From contig OZ038422.1 of assembly GCA_964036155.1 (NCBI GenBank), positions 55,885,201 through 55,949,200 on the forward strand: a DNA stretch of 64,000 bases, in the 5' to 3' direction. Position 1 is the stretch's first letter; each line of letters opens with the position of its first letter. Positions 1 through 12,047 of the stretch are shown piece by piece. Under the pieces are notes generated by a model that searched no databases, was not told the origin of the DNA, and saw nothing but the letters and a program-made list of their open reading frames with translations. The DNA is from Diploscapter coronatus (lineage: Eukaryota; Nematoda; Chromadorea; Rhabditida; Rhabditidae). Made by a program: the position numbers and the translations under genes.

Positions 1-1004
1 TGTTGGTACTGTTAGCCCTTCATGGTCATACCCTAACCTACCTTCGCTATAAGAGGTCGGCAATCTTTAGAAATGAATGAATTACACATTTGGATGGCCT
101 ATACAAGAATTCACTCAGGTGGAGTTTTGTCATAACATGACGATTTTGGTAGGAAACGATGAACGAAAGTGAGTTTGAATTTGAGAATTGTAAATGTGAA
201 AGAAAGTGCGCCACCAGAAATACTTTTAAATCGTTTTTCAAGATTTGATACTATATCACTTCGTATGACAACTTGATGTTTCAGCAGAAATTCTTATCCG
301 TTGAGCATTTTCAATAAGGCATAACAAACCGCAGTTTCATTGGAATCGATTCCCGTGACATTGAGTCCAGCCCTAGCGAGTGGGACTGTCAGCAGTCCTC
401 CTCCACATCCAATGTCGAGAGCTTTTCCACGCTGAAAAACTTCCATAAAATCTGCTTGGAATTTGACTTTAAAATATGCTAAAGGAAAACAAATTAAACA
501 TTAGGTACGAAGAAGATAGAGTTAGAGTGAGGCCGAGTTGCTTTGCTATTAAACTGCATATCTTGGTACTGAAATGCCCTCCTTACGCTCTTCATATCAA
601 GTTTTCAATTTATCATCCCATCAGCATATTCCAACTCTAGCCTTTACGCTCAAGCCTTACTCTCCGCATATTCAACCTCTTGGTCATCTAACTCTCTGGC
701 TTATTTTAAGAGCCATAATATCAACTTTCCAACCTTATTTGAATTGTTCACGATCCAAGGGACTCTGAGTCGATTGAGCGAGTGCAGCGCCTTGAAGGGA
801 CCTCGCTCATCGCTCCAATCGTCTGCCAAATCGTTGAATCGATCGACCTCAACTAGAATTGGTTGTATTGAAGATTCTTGCAGGACTATGAAATTGTACC
901 TGTTTAGAGTCGACTGTGGAAGAGGTAGAAGTTGAGGCTGACAACTGAGGAGATATGACATTTTGAAGACGGGAAATGCAAGGAACACGTCTGCAGACTA
1001 ACAT
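1..1004 (-). CDS. coq-3: Ubiquinone biosynthesis O-methyltransferase COQ3 (5' part; continues off left edge)
   Basis: COQ3 is a mitochondrial SAM-dependent O-methyltransferase that acts twice in coenzyme Q synthesis. Visible exons are 900-1004, 734-847 and about 330-431. Exon 1 starts at an ATG directly after an acceptor-like TTTCAG and encodes an Arg/Ser-rich leader ending STVDSKQ, a plausible mitochondrial presequence. Exon 2 carries the family block WSDERGPFKALHSLNRLRVP, close to the WWDE...LHSMNDLRVPFI block of animal COQ3. Exon 3 carries the SAM-binding loop LDIGCGGGLL followed by GID. The 105- and 114-nt exons keep phase 0. The donor after IDSNETA (GTTTGT) is my best guess; the rest of the methyltransferase fold was not found in 1-329, so it probably lies beyond the left edge. 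The gene lies 387 bp downstream of NDUFA6 on the same strand. Only family membership is firm; the 3' boundary in the window is not. Confidence 0.85.
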
Positions 1005-1391
1005 CTGAAATTTAGCGTTTTGGTCTGATAATTTTTGAAGAACAAAAACAAAATAAAAATCGAAGATAAATATTTCTGGAATCAAACCAGTGGATTTTAT
1101 GAATCATCGAAGGAAATCTACTTTCTATCATTTATACATCCTTCCTCTAAAACCTCTCGAATACATTTTAGCACAAATGATACGATAAATCGGTTCACAA
1201 AAATAAAACCCATTTACACAAGGTAAGCCGCTAAAATTGAGCGTTTGTTCTAGAAAAATGAATTGTTCGAGCAAAAATAAGAACTCTGATTGCTCAAGAA
1301 CAGTCTTACAAATCCTATTTCGTTACAAAAATGATGATACCCAAAAAGGTGACTTGCTGAAGAATAAATTGCCTGAACTAGACTAGCTAGT

Positions 1392-2532
1392 CTATTCCTT
1401 TCCATAGAGGAATTTGGACAGGAAGTCCTTGGGCTTGGCCTCGATGTTCTCCTTGAACAGGTAGTTGCGCACATGATCGTCGTTGTAGAACTGGTCCTTG
1501 ATCGAGCGCATGTGCTAAAATTTGAAGTCCATTTAAAAATTTTTATCGGTAAAGAAAATTAGGACTAATCTTTCAGTAAATTTCTTGAGTAAGGAATTGT
1601 GGTTTAGAAAACTTCCGAGTTTAGGCAAGGCTGTTCTGAGTATTCCCGAAGAAAAGTTTCTTTCTTTCCCTGCTCCACATTCTTCCTCCCTCTTTCTGCT
1701 TTCTCTGCATTCCACTCCGAAATATTTCGCACAGCTCTGATCTTAGGCATTTCATTCTATGTTGAAGCAGAAAATGTCTAATCACGAGAATTACCTTGTA
1801 CTCTGGCATTGCTCACAAAAATCATTTTATGAATGTAAAATTGATTATTTCTGACACTATGGAATACCCAAAGATCTCTTTCATTTATGTCTTCTTCCTA
1901 CCTGTCTGCATTCGCCAACGAGTCGATCGATGACGCGAATGTCCTGGAGATGGGAATTCTTGACGAACTGCTGCTTGAGCACTGAGCGGAAGAAGCCCAA
2001 CGGCATGTGGTGCATGTTGTAGTCCCACCAGAACTTGCGGGCCATTCGCTGCCTGCAATTGAGTTACTCATCTTAATAATATGTGAAAAAGCATCAACAT
2101 GTCTGCTTTTCTTGTATATTCGTTCATGGAGGAATTAACAAAGTTTCAGTTTAAAAGTGATTTTGGCTGTAAAGCTACTAAGGTTTTCTTTTTAATAATA
2201 CATTTAGAATATATTTTTGAGTGAACACAATTCTACAGAAACGAGTCTATATATCAGCTTGGATAATTTAGCCAATTTCTAACAGCGCATTATACTGTAA
2301 CAGAACAAAATTACATTGAATTGTCACTGTGACAAATTATAAAAGTCTCGCGCAAACTGATTTCCACTTCCGTTCTTTCTTTTTTTTTTAAATAAAAATG
2401 AGCTTACAAATCCTTGTAGACGTTGAGAACAGCAATGCGAGCCTCCAGAGGGTTGGTGGACTGGACGGGTTTGACGATGCGCACAGCCAACTGTCCCCCT
2501 GTACGGGCCACTCTGCTTCCTGTCGATGCCAT
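1392..2532 (-). CDS. nuo-3: NADH dehydrogenase (complex I) subunit NDUFA6/B14, LYR family
   Basis: This is an accessory subunit of mitochondrial respiratory complex I that binds acyl-carrier protein through its LYR fold. Three exons (2408-2532, 1902-2052, 1392-1514) give 132 residues in frame, similar to animal NDUFA6. The LYR-type signature appears as NVYKDLQRMARKFWWDY. The C-terminal block KPKDFLSKFLYG matches the PRPKDFLSKFYVG ending of mammalian NDUFA6. The start chosen is MASTGSRVARTGG at 2532. An in-frame upstream ATG-containing stretch reaches 2598 and would nearly touch the BRK1 stop codon, so it is probably 5' spacer. Only 72 bp separate it from the upstream same-strand BRK1 stop (2605), which suggests polycistronic transcription with trans-splicing. 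The symbol nuo-3 follows nematode usage. Confidence 0.9.
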
Positions 2533-2604
2533 CTCCGACTCGTCTATGAAAGAGTGTCTCCTCGGGTTATCTGAAAGAGCGCTCATGTCAATCGTCAATG
2601 ACAG

Positions 2605-3381
2605 TCAACTAGTCAGCCAGACCTTAGCTTCCAAGAACTCGACCTTCCTTTCGAGGCGATTGAGCTTGTCGTTCAAAGTCGCGAGTTTGCTGCGGCACGA
2701 AAGCTCTGAAAATTCAAAATAAATGATTTCTACGAAAAATATTGGCAAGTTTCCGAGAAAAATGCCGAATTTATGAAACTCGTAGGCTAAGTTTGAAGAG
2801 AATGCTCGAGAAATTTTCTGGCGATATGATAGTCTAATACAGATTCAAGCAATTTTTAATCCCACTCAACCTGCAATAGCAATATTTTCCTAAATTAAAG
2901 CCCACATCGCAGAAATGCTAAGTTTTCGTAGCTACACGCGGCTAAAATTGAAGATATTAGTTTGATGATAGGTGCTAAGATTACAGTTTGATAAAACAAA
3001 TCTCAATTTGAGGAGAAAATGGACTTTTTAAAAGCTGATTCTCACATTTTTCAACCCGCACTCATCCCTCAATATTTTCAGCAATTTCGACCCGTGCTGC
3101 GAGGCGCTCGTTTCCAGAAATCTGGATGTGAGTTGTGCATTTAGAGGCGAGTAAATGAATGTCTGTTTTGCTCGAAGATATTTTCAAGCCCATTTTGTGA
3201 AAATTTTTGGAGGTATTTGAGAAAAAGAAAATCGATTAATTTTGACAAGTGAAAATAGTGTGAGCACACCGAAACCGGAGAGGAAAGCAGCGATGTTCTT
3301 GATGTTGTCTGCGATGATCTGCTCGAACTCGCGATTGTCCCAGTCCTCACGCAACTGTCGTTGCACGACTCCTGCGTTCAT
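2605..3381 (-). CDS. brk1: BRICK1/HSPC300 subunit of the WAVE/SCAR complex
   Basis: BRK1 is the smallest subunit of the WAVE regulatory complex, which activates Arp2/3-driven actin polymerisation at the cell cortex. Two exons (3270-3381 and 2605-2705) encode 70 residues; the human protein has 75. The N-terminal part [17 protein letters not shown] and the part after the intron, [20 protein letters not shown], are close to human BRK1 across the whole chain, which is one long coiled-coil helix. The splice is GT-AG with one base of the glutamate codon before the intron. It is the promoter-proximal gene of a tight same-strand cluster with NDUFA6 and COQ3. It is transcribed divergently from ARL8, 723 bp away. 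Confidence 0.93.
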
Positions 3382-4104
3382 TCACCAGAAACGGGCCTGA
3401 TCGCCACCAGACGCAGTCAGATTCCGGGTGAAACTGACTGGGCAGCAAGCAGATGGTTGAGAGCTGAAACACTGACTGGTTAGACGATGAGAGAGCAACA
3501 CGGGTATGGCCAATTCAGCCACAAATAAACGCATTTGCATGCTTGTGATGAGAAAGTGCAAAATGAGGAGAAGAGCGGCCAGAGAGGGAGAGAAAATCGT
3601 TGCGAGACCGAGAGAGAATGCAAAAAGCGGAGTGAATCAGAGATGTTAGAGGCGATGAGAATTGAGGGAATGAGAGGAGAGGCGAGAGAAATGGAAGGGG
3701 AAGGAAAGGTGGTGAGTTTTGACCGAAAATGGAGCCAGTGTCGATTTGTGTGAATTGATAAGCTGCCTTCCTGCTCATTCTTCGTCCCCATTCTCCCGTC
3801 TCTGCCACTTTGCGCTTCATCGATTTCTTCCATCTTCTTTCACATTTCACATTTCACAATCTCTATCGCAGCCGTTGTGCTGTGTTCTTGCTTTTATTGT
3901 TTGGCCATTTTCGTTTCGCTGACAAGTAACCGTGTTTTTTATCGATTTATCACTTTACCTGGAAATTAAAATTCGACGGAGTGGCTTTTTTGTCGTTGCG
4001 CAGTTTTCTAGTAGAAAAAAGACATAAGAAACACCGTAATTTGACAAAATTTTTCTCCGTCAAATCTGAACTGCCAATTTGCTCATCTTCAGAGCTTGAT
4101 CAGG
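3382..4104. promoter_or_regulatory. Divergent intergenic region between BRK1 and ARL8
   Basis: The region holds no supported gene. It lies between the start codons of two divergently read genes and so must carry both 5' ends. The plus strand is strikingly purine-rich (GAGA-type) from about 3,550 to 3,720, then pyrimidine-rich to about 3,900. Such strand asymmetry leaves long open frames on both strands (111-132 codons) that have no family resemblance and overlap each other. Promoter function is inferred from position only. Confidence 0.45.
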
Positions 4105-5690
4105 ATGTTGGCGATGATCAATCGAGTGCTGGACTGGTTCCGGTCCCTGTTCTGGAAGGAGGAGATGGAGCTGACCCTGGTCGGTTTGCAGAACTCGGGC
4201 AAGACCACCTTCGTCAATGTCATCGCCAGCGGACAGTATTCAGAGGACATGATTCCCACGGTACAGAGCATTTCTTTTCCGGAAAGGTCTCAAAATCGAA
4301 GTTTAGGTCGGCTTCAACATGCGTCGAATCACCAAAGGCAACGTCACCATCAAGGTGGGGTTTTACGTACTTTCGATAAGAAGTTTGTTGATCGTTAATA
4401 ATTAATGCTTGATTTCAAAGGATTTTCTGCTAACTATCTAAATCTTTTGTGATCCCAAGGTTCGTTGAATCGCACTTGATTATCCACATTCAATTCGTGA
4501 TAAACGAGACGAATTCACTGAATTCTACTTTCGGAAACCAAAATTTAGTTTAGTTAACTTTCTGGTGATTTGGATATTTCGTGACCAGGCGAAATAGGAT
4601 GCAAGGTTAGAAAATGATAGGGAGAGATACGCTCCTCTATCTTGCACACTATTACTCTAGGTCGCGAAAAATTCAAGTCGCCAACTTGTCCAGAAAAGAA
4701 AATAATCCGTTATTGTTTCAACACATTATTTTCGCAGATGAGCCATCTCACAATCTTTTTATCTTGTCATAGAATATGCTGAAAACACTTGAACAGTTAA
4801 CCTATTCCCAACGGAGCATCGGCTCGTTTTCAGCTGTGGGATATCGGTGGCCAGCCTCGTTTCCGTTCGATGTGGGAGCGCTACTGCAGAGGAGTGAATG
4901 CGATCATCTTCATGGTCGACGCTGCGGACGAGGACAAACTCGAGGTTGCTATCCCTTGATTGCTTGACTGAAGGGGGCAGGAATATGAAATATGAGTCAC
5001 GTTCAGGCATCTCGCAACGAATTGATGCAGCTGCTGGACAAGCCGCAGCTGGACGCGATTCCCGTGCTCGTACTGGGCAACAAGAAAGATCTCCCTGGGG
5101 CCCTCGACGAGAGACAACTTATCGAGAAAATGTAAGTATTTTTTTTTTTTCGATATTCACCGATTTTTACTCGAATTTATTTCTTAAAAGCAGAACTATG
5201 AGTAGTTCGAGCTTACAATTTTGTATTATCATTCCAAAAGAGAGGATTCAAAATTTTGGAAATACACTGCGAAGAAAGAACATTTTGCTACTTGATTATC
5301 ATCATTGATAATCTAAATTTTCAAAGAATTCGAACATTTATTGTTCTTAATTTATGCATTAAGAACTTGGCAGGATTCTGCTAAAGAAGTTTCGAGAAAA
5401 AATACCGCTAGCTTATTATTCCCTCAAAAATTATCGATGGCTTCAATTTGGCATGACCATTGAACTCAAACATTGTCCGAAAGATAGTGTTTTTCCTCGA
5501 AAAGAAGAACCATTTTCAGGAATCTCTCTGCCATTCAAAACCGCGAGATCTGCTGCTACTCGATTTCCTGCAAGGAGCGAGAGAATATCGGTATGTTCTC
5601 CCTTCGATTCTTTTGATAGTGAATTATCGGAATTCTTTTGCAGACATAACCCTGCAGTGGTTGATCCAGCACTCAAAGACTCAACGTTGA
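4105..5690 (+). CDS. arl-8: ARL8 small GTPase (ADP-ribosylation factor-like 8)
   Basis: ARL8 is a lysosomal Arf-like GTPase that recruits kinesin adaptors and the HOPS tethering complex, so it controls lysosome and synaptic-vesicle-precursor movement and fusion. Six exons (4105-4260, 4307-4354, 4834-4944, 5007-5131, 5520-5590, 5644-5690) give 185 residues; human ARL8B has 186. The N-terminus [20 protein letters not shown] keeps the hydrophobic amphipathic helix used for membrane binding in place of N-myristoylation. The P-loop is GLQNSGKTT, switch 2 includes [17 protein letters not shown], the guanine-specificity motif is NKKD, and SCK sits near the end. All junctions are GT-AG and in frame. 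The protein is almost identical to animal ARL8, implying strong purifying selection. Confidence 0.97.
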
Positions 5691-6822
5691 GGTTCCCCTC
5701 TTCTGCTCAACTTTTCACAGCAATCCACTCCACTTCACTGCAGCTTTTCTCATCAATAGATTGTTATTTTGCCACTTTCTACGTTGTGAGCTTCCATCTT
5801 CTTACTATATCATTTATTCTATGGATTTTGTTTATGATACGATATTTGTAGGATTCGGGAGAGCAGACTGGAATATGGTAGTTCAAAGATTTGAGAACTA
5901 AAACGATTTTCAATCATTTAGTGTTTTATCCGATATCCAAAACTAATTATTGCGATGAAATTTGAAATTTAGTTTATGAAAGAAATATCTTTGTCCTCAA
6001 ACTTACGACTTACCACATGTTCTATTTGTTGCTAAATTTGCAACTATCGTGTCTTTACTTTCTTGCATTTCTGAATTTATCACTTTTTCACATTTTGTTT
6101 GTTTAGCTGATGCCACTCAAATCCAAATCTGAAATCCTCGAGATTTACGCTGAGTCAATCGATTTCGTTGTTTGTTTCGACAATACTTCTCAATTTATTT
6201 CTGACGAATCATCCTTTTTCCTGAGCTGATTCATTCGTTTCTAAACGTTCTTTGAGCAGAACTCTTCCTTCATTCGGCTTTGTCAACTCAATTCAATCGC
6301 TCTGGTGATCATTTCCTTTATCCTCTATCTTATTTATTATCAGATCAGAAATGTTTTTCTACGAACGTTGTGCCACTTTCCTTATTTTTCCACATTTGCA
6401 CTTCGCCTCCCTACTTCAACTTCCCCCACTTTCTCGAGGTTCATTCTGTCTTCATTTACTTTTTCTAATTTCTGAGCAAATTCGTTTTTCAGTGAATGAA
6501 GACATCTTTCACTATTTCTTCCAAATGTTCCTAATTCTAAACTAAACCGTTTGCGGGATATGTGTATTTATTTATGAAATTTTGTATATTTTGAAGACAT
6601 CTTCTATACTACTTTTGTCCAATTTTATTTGGAATAAAACTTTAGATTCAAACCCTGCGAAACACCTTTTCCATGACATTATGCATGTGCACCATTGTTT
6701 AAGATTATGACTACGAGAGAAAAACTGATAAAATTGGTGGGATATTTTGTCTTAGGGTAAAAGAAATGAGAATTTTTGATATGTCGAAGCGATCACACAT
6801 TCGAGTAAGGCGAAGGCGACTA
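5691..6822. other. Convergent intergenic region (ARL8 3' end / LTA4H 3' end)
   Basis: There is no gene here that I can support. A plus-strand AATAAA at about 6,633 could serve as an ARL8 poly(A) signal, but it is more than 900 bp past the stop codon. Short plus-strand open frames around 6,280-6,545 are AT-rich and look like nothing known. Confidence 0.4.
6633..6638 (+). terminator. Possible poly(A) signal downstream of ARL8
   Basis: A canonical AATAAA hexamer lies in a T-rich stretch between two convergent genes. It is the clearest plus-strand hexamer noticed before the LTA4H 3' end. The distance from the ARL8 stop makes the assignment uncertain. Confidence 0.25.
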
Positions 6823-9800
6823 TTATTTGCTGACAGATGGGTCGACTGTCTCGTTGAGGAGTTTCTGAATGACGGAGGCAGTGATAGGGTGCATCGAGGG
6901 AATCTGCTGCTTGAATTGAGCGATAGCTCGGTCGCGACTCAGCGGCCACAGGAACAGATTCCTGCAATCGCAACTCGATAAAATGCAAAATATTGGCAAC
7001 GTATTGTTTTCATTTGAAGGGGAAAAAACAGGAGCTCTCCGTCCACTCCATAATTCACCAAGAATTGTTGTTATCAATTTGAAACATTCACTAGACTTTT
7101 TTTTTTCTTTTCCCTAAGGTTTGGTGAATGTTACATTGATAATAATAGTGGTCTTAGATAATTAGATGACATATAGACGTAGTGGAGCTTTTCCGAATAT
7201 TTTTTTCTTATACAAATTGTCTTCAGAGGAAAATGAAGAATAAGACTTTTTAAGAGTTAGTTTTAATTGGAAAAACTGACTTGTAAATGGGCTTGGCATA
7301 TTTCATTCGACCGACTGCCAGAACGAAGGACAGAGCAGGCAGAATGGCAGGCTCCCATTTAGTGCCCAGCCCCATCATCAGCCACGAGAACTTCATCTCT
7401 GCGTTCTTCGTCGTGTCCAGCTTGTAGAGAGATGTGATTGTTGGCATCTAAAATTCTCGCATATGATACAGAAACGAGATACAATGGACACGAAAGTATG
7501 AACGCATGGCTTTTGACAATTAATTGTAGTCAAAACTATTCTGGACCAATTAGCCTGAAAATATGTAAAATTTCAGCTGAATCGATTCAGAATAACTAGG
7601 GAACAGATTAAAATAGCATGTGCTCCAACCAAGGGTGCAAGAAGTTTTGATTTGAAAATACTCATAGCTGGAAGTTTCATCTAAAAAAAATCTCAAAATC
7701 TTTGAAACCTCGACCCGTTTTTAATTGAAATCAAATTCGAAGTAGAAGTTAGTGCATCCCTGGTTCAAAATTTAGACCGACGAACTTTAGATGAAAAGTA
7801 AATGTTTTACTTTTGTAGAAGTGAATTTGCCGGAAGATCTGATGAACGTAAGAGTAGCGATTTTCTGTGCAGTGGACATTTGGTCGAATCCAGTCGAGTC
7901 GGATGGAGGCTGGTCGCTGAGCCAGCGGACAGACAGTTCACGGCACGCATTCATCAATGTCGAATCGTATCTGAAAAAAAAACCACTAATTTCAATAAAT
8001 ACAATTGCTCTTTTGCGCCGTGGAAACGAAGAAAAAGATAAAAATTTACAAAGAATTTGAAAGTTCGATAAGATTTTCTTTCTCATTGCCGGCAAAAGAC
8101 GAACTAGCCTGTAACAGTTTGAAAAGAATTTTTTTTCAAATTTTAACCCTCTAGAACAGTGAACAACTGTTGCAGGTATAATAATAAACTGCCTCACTGT
8201 ACAAAAGCGTTAAACTTAAAGTTGATACAGGTTAGTTCGTTTTTTTCTTCAAAGTTTCAGATGACAAAATGTTTTTCAATTAAAAAAATAATCAGAATCA
8301 TGTATGCTTTAACATTCAATAAAGCATACTTTGGCTTGGGCGGCATTCCCGGTTCATACAACCACTTGCTCCAGTCGATTCTGTTCAGATCTTCCTGAAT
8401 GAAGAGAGAAGAATTTCATATTGAAAATTGTGTTAACTAACCTCTTTGTCCTTGAAGAAGTCATAGAGTTCAGCCTTCCAAGTGTCAGTGCAGATGCTCT
8501 TGTAGGCATATTTGGCGATGTACTTCTTCAGGAACTCCTCGAATCGCTCCTTGTCCCCCACAACTGACTCGATTGTGAACAGAAGGGCTGAGCCCTGAAA
8601 AAAGAAATTTGACTTTCCTAAAATTAAAATTTTTGCAATAAATAATTAATCGGAAAAAATATAAATTTGTTTACATTTAAACTTTTCAGTTTTATCTCAT
8701 TATCATCATCACAAATAAAATTGCAAAATGTGGATAACTCACTTTTTCGTAAGGAACAGAACTGAACGCGTCTTCTGGATCTCCCTCGAGTTTGGGAATC
8801 AGCTTCGTGAACTCGTGATGCGGTCCGAAAACACTGTTCACTGTCTCAGTCAAAGTGTTCTCAAAACCGTCCTCACTGAAATGGCGGTTAATTTAGTGCC
8901 AAAGATTGAAACTATGACTGATGATATTTAAGGTGTCTCTTGTGTATTTATATATGGCTGTATTTAGAGGTGTCTTTTCTCCGCTTTTCCTACATTCCCT
9001 ATCCGCCCGTAAATACAGAAAGCCTATTTTGGGGATCTGAAGAACGAACATTTTATTCGACGGAAAAAAGAAGAGAGAGACTTTCATTCATTCTCAGTCA
9101 TTTTTTTCAAGTTTGTCTCATAATTATCATAATCCTAAAAATGCATTGCCTTTCAAACTGCCGCTCCAACTCTCCATTCAATTTGCCGATGATCTTTCTC
9201 TCGAGGAACACAGTGAAGCCCTCGTTGAGCCAGAAATGTTCCCAATTGCAATTGGTCACCAGATTGCCTGTCCAGGAATGGGAGATCTGAAGTGCAAATT
9301 TTCGCATAAATAAACAATTGCGATTTCTTACTTCATGAGCGATGACGTTAACGAGACTTCGGTCGCCAGCCAGCAGAGTCGGAGTCACAAACGTAAGGCA
9401 TGGGTTCTCCATACATAAAATAGCACTTTACTAATTGAAAACCATAGAATTTGAAATAGGATCGTTCGAAAATTTAATTCGCAAAAATTTAGATTCAGAA
9501 TAGAAATTTTCGTAGAATAAGAATTAAAATTCAGAACACCCTAGATCAACGAATATATCGTTATAAAATGCAAAAAGATAAAATATTACCTCCAAACGGG
9601 AATGTCGGAGGCAAAACCATAAGATCATATCTGCCCCACACGTACTTTCCTGTAACAGAAAAGATAAGATATTTCTAATTCTCATTATTCGAATCCCAGG
9701 GATGGTCATGATTTAATTTCGAAAAAAATAGTATGAACACATATTCAAACTTCGAAAACCGTTGGACATAGAAAAATACTCCAAAACAAAGTAATTTTAA

Positions 9801-12047
9801 AGACAAGTTTTCTCATTCCTGTTTGAATTATCAAGATCTGTACGAACAAAATTATCCTTTACCTGCGATTTTCTCAGCAGTTTCCAGAAATTTCTCCGTC
9901 TCTTCAAATTCATGCAGGGCGCTATCGACGATCGAGGGTTCTGCCCAGACATCGCATCTAAATTTTGCAAAAATCTGAAGATAAAATCATATTTTTTAAA
10001 GAAGATAAATCGGATATTTACATTTTCGATAAACTCACAAGAAAGATCTAGTGTCTTACTTGCAAACCCCCGGTTCATATCTACTGGATAAATCATTCGA
10101 GCCTACACGCTATGAGAATTTAGCTAAAAATCCCTACCGTATTTCCTGATCGCATAATTTGACACCGAAGTTTTCTCGTGGTCAAGCGGGGCGGCTTTTG
10201 TATTCCACGTCCACTTTTTGAGGAGAGAGTAGGGGAAGGAGGTAAGGGGACAGAAAAAAGTGGACTTGGATTATAGGAGGCCTAGTAAAACTTTGCTGTT
10301 GCAGCAGCAAATAATGAAATGCCTATGTTCGCGTTAATATATGCTAATTGTTTATATATAAATATTTGCAGTGTAAAGCAAGGAAGCAATCTTTGATTCG
10401 GAATTGTGCGATAAGGGAAAACGGTGGGGGTTTTTCATTTAAATTCTCGTAACGAGTATGTTCGAATTGACTTACGCCCAGTAAATATGAACCGATTGTG
10501 AGTAATACACTAGCCTCTATTGTCAATTCGTAGAAAGATAAAATATTTCTATAATAACAAATTTTCAGACAAAACAATTGGCATTCCTTATCAGTAGGGC
10601 AATGAGTAAACATTTCAGCCTGACCTGTCACTGATCTTCCTCTTTTCCAGTCTGCCAACAACAATGGCCAGCAGATAAGAGGCAATGGGCACTGACTGCA
10701 CGAACTCGGTCTCTGTCCACTCCCCGACCTGCTTCTCTCCGTTTCGCACTGCACTCATCAGCACGGTCAAGCCTGCAGGAATACGCACCTCAAACAATCA
10801 CTATCACCCCCATATTTGCTTCATTATAAACTCACTCGGCCTGTGTAGGTGGATTTGACAGAAGGGGTGTCCATGCACGGCATTAGAGAGCGAGCCAAAA
10901 TCGCCTGGCACTGGGAGAACAAAAATGGAGCCTGAAATTTAGTGGCGAACTAAGCGTATTTGATCACCATTATTTCATAATAAATTTTCAGATCAGCATT
11001 GTTGTGAAAAGATTCAGAAAAATCTTGCAGATATGTTTATTCATGAAAATCATGAGTGCATTTTAATTTTCAACCCGACTCGTTTCAATAGAAGAAATAG
11101 TTTGTTTTTTTAACTTTGGATTGAAAATTTGTCATAGCATAGAAGTGGCGCAGTACTTTTTATCTATAACTATCTCGACGCTAATCTAATCAAAGAGCAT
11201 TCCAACCTTCTTATCAGCAGTTTGCTCGGGAGTGAGGATCTGAATGGCTTTGGCTCCCTTGGGACAGGTGGAGTAGGCGACAGAAATGACGGGCTTGTGC
11301 CCCTGTTTGAGCTCTGCCTCGACACGCAGCTGCTGCCCCAAGTCACCATTCTCGGTGACCGTGTACTTGGCTGGCTGCCCATTGAACGAAATAGAGTCGA
11401 TCACCAGATCGCGGACGTCGAAACTCTGAACGCCAAATCATTCTTTCTTTTAATTTATCGAAATTCATTGCCAAAATGAATAGATAGAAGATATATTTTG
11501 GAAAAGTATAATTACAATTCAGTAAATGTCAGATGGAAATTATAATTCGTGAAGGAAGTGAACATGGAGATTTGAAAATGTTCAAAGAGTTTTGAAGAAA
11601 AATTGCATTGATAAGGAAAGGAAAAATTCGACTCTTTTCAAATGGCTAAAATGCTGAACTTGGACAGCATGAACATTTGTAATTTCTTGTTTATCAAACA
11701 GTAGTGAACACTTTTCATGTGCATTCAGAGGGCAGTTACTATATGAACGAAGGATAGTTGACCTAAATGACGGAGGGTATTAAAAACTGATGGAATGTCC
11801 TCTAGTTAAGCCCTCCGTCATATAGCTGTTGCCCGCTCGGAATTGTCCAGAACTAGTCTTAGACTAAAGATTAAAAGAATAGGCTCACAACGTGGTCAGC
11901 GTCCTCGAGTGCAGCGAGTCTGATGTCGATCTTTGCCTTGAACTGTTTCTTCTCCAAATCGACCGTCCAGTCCAAATCGTAGTGCTCCACGGTGACTGAC
12001 TCGTAGTTGGCACAGGTCGAGGGGTCGCGTGGGTTCGAAGTCGCCAT
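6823..12047 (-). CDS. Leukotriene A4 hydrolase-type M1 aminopeptidase
   Basis: This is a zinc M1-family metallopeptidase of the LTA4H/aminopeptidase B branch: a cytosolic aminopeptidase, with epoxide hydrolase activity in vertebrate members. Fourteen exons (11889-12047, 11207-11425, 10836-10931, 10625-10788, 9863-9957, 9590-9649, 9332-9414, 9159-9286, 8743-8875, 8442-8594, 8330-8394, 7811-7970, 7281-7447, 6823-6961) total 1,821 nt, or 606 residues; the human enzyme has 611. The substrate loop [10 protein letters not shown] is present. The zinc site HEISHSW plus the downstream glutamate in WLNEG is complete, as is SSVPYEKG, the segment holding the catalytic tyrosine. The C-terminal helical domain ends near SMHPITA. 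The exon at 9332-9414 keeps frame only if its intron ends in AT instead of AG. Aminopeptidase activity is well supported; leukotriene chemistry in a nematode is not implied. Confidence 0.95.
8926..9036. repeat. Dispersed repeat D, copy 1 (in LTA4H intron)
   Basis: This intronic segment shares a core of about 30 bases (CGCTTTTCCTACATTCCCTA then TCCG and TGTAAATACAG-like sequence, one or two substitutions) with 39,030-39,125 in a beclin intron. The TATTTA...TAAATA symmetry at the edges suggests a small inverted-repeat (MITE-like) element. Boundaries are approximate. Confidence 0.5.

Noticed and set aside
3480..3922. Overlapping open frames of 111-117 codons upstream of ARL8
   Set aside because: Frames on both strands overlap in GAGA-rich sequence with no family resemblance and no splice support.
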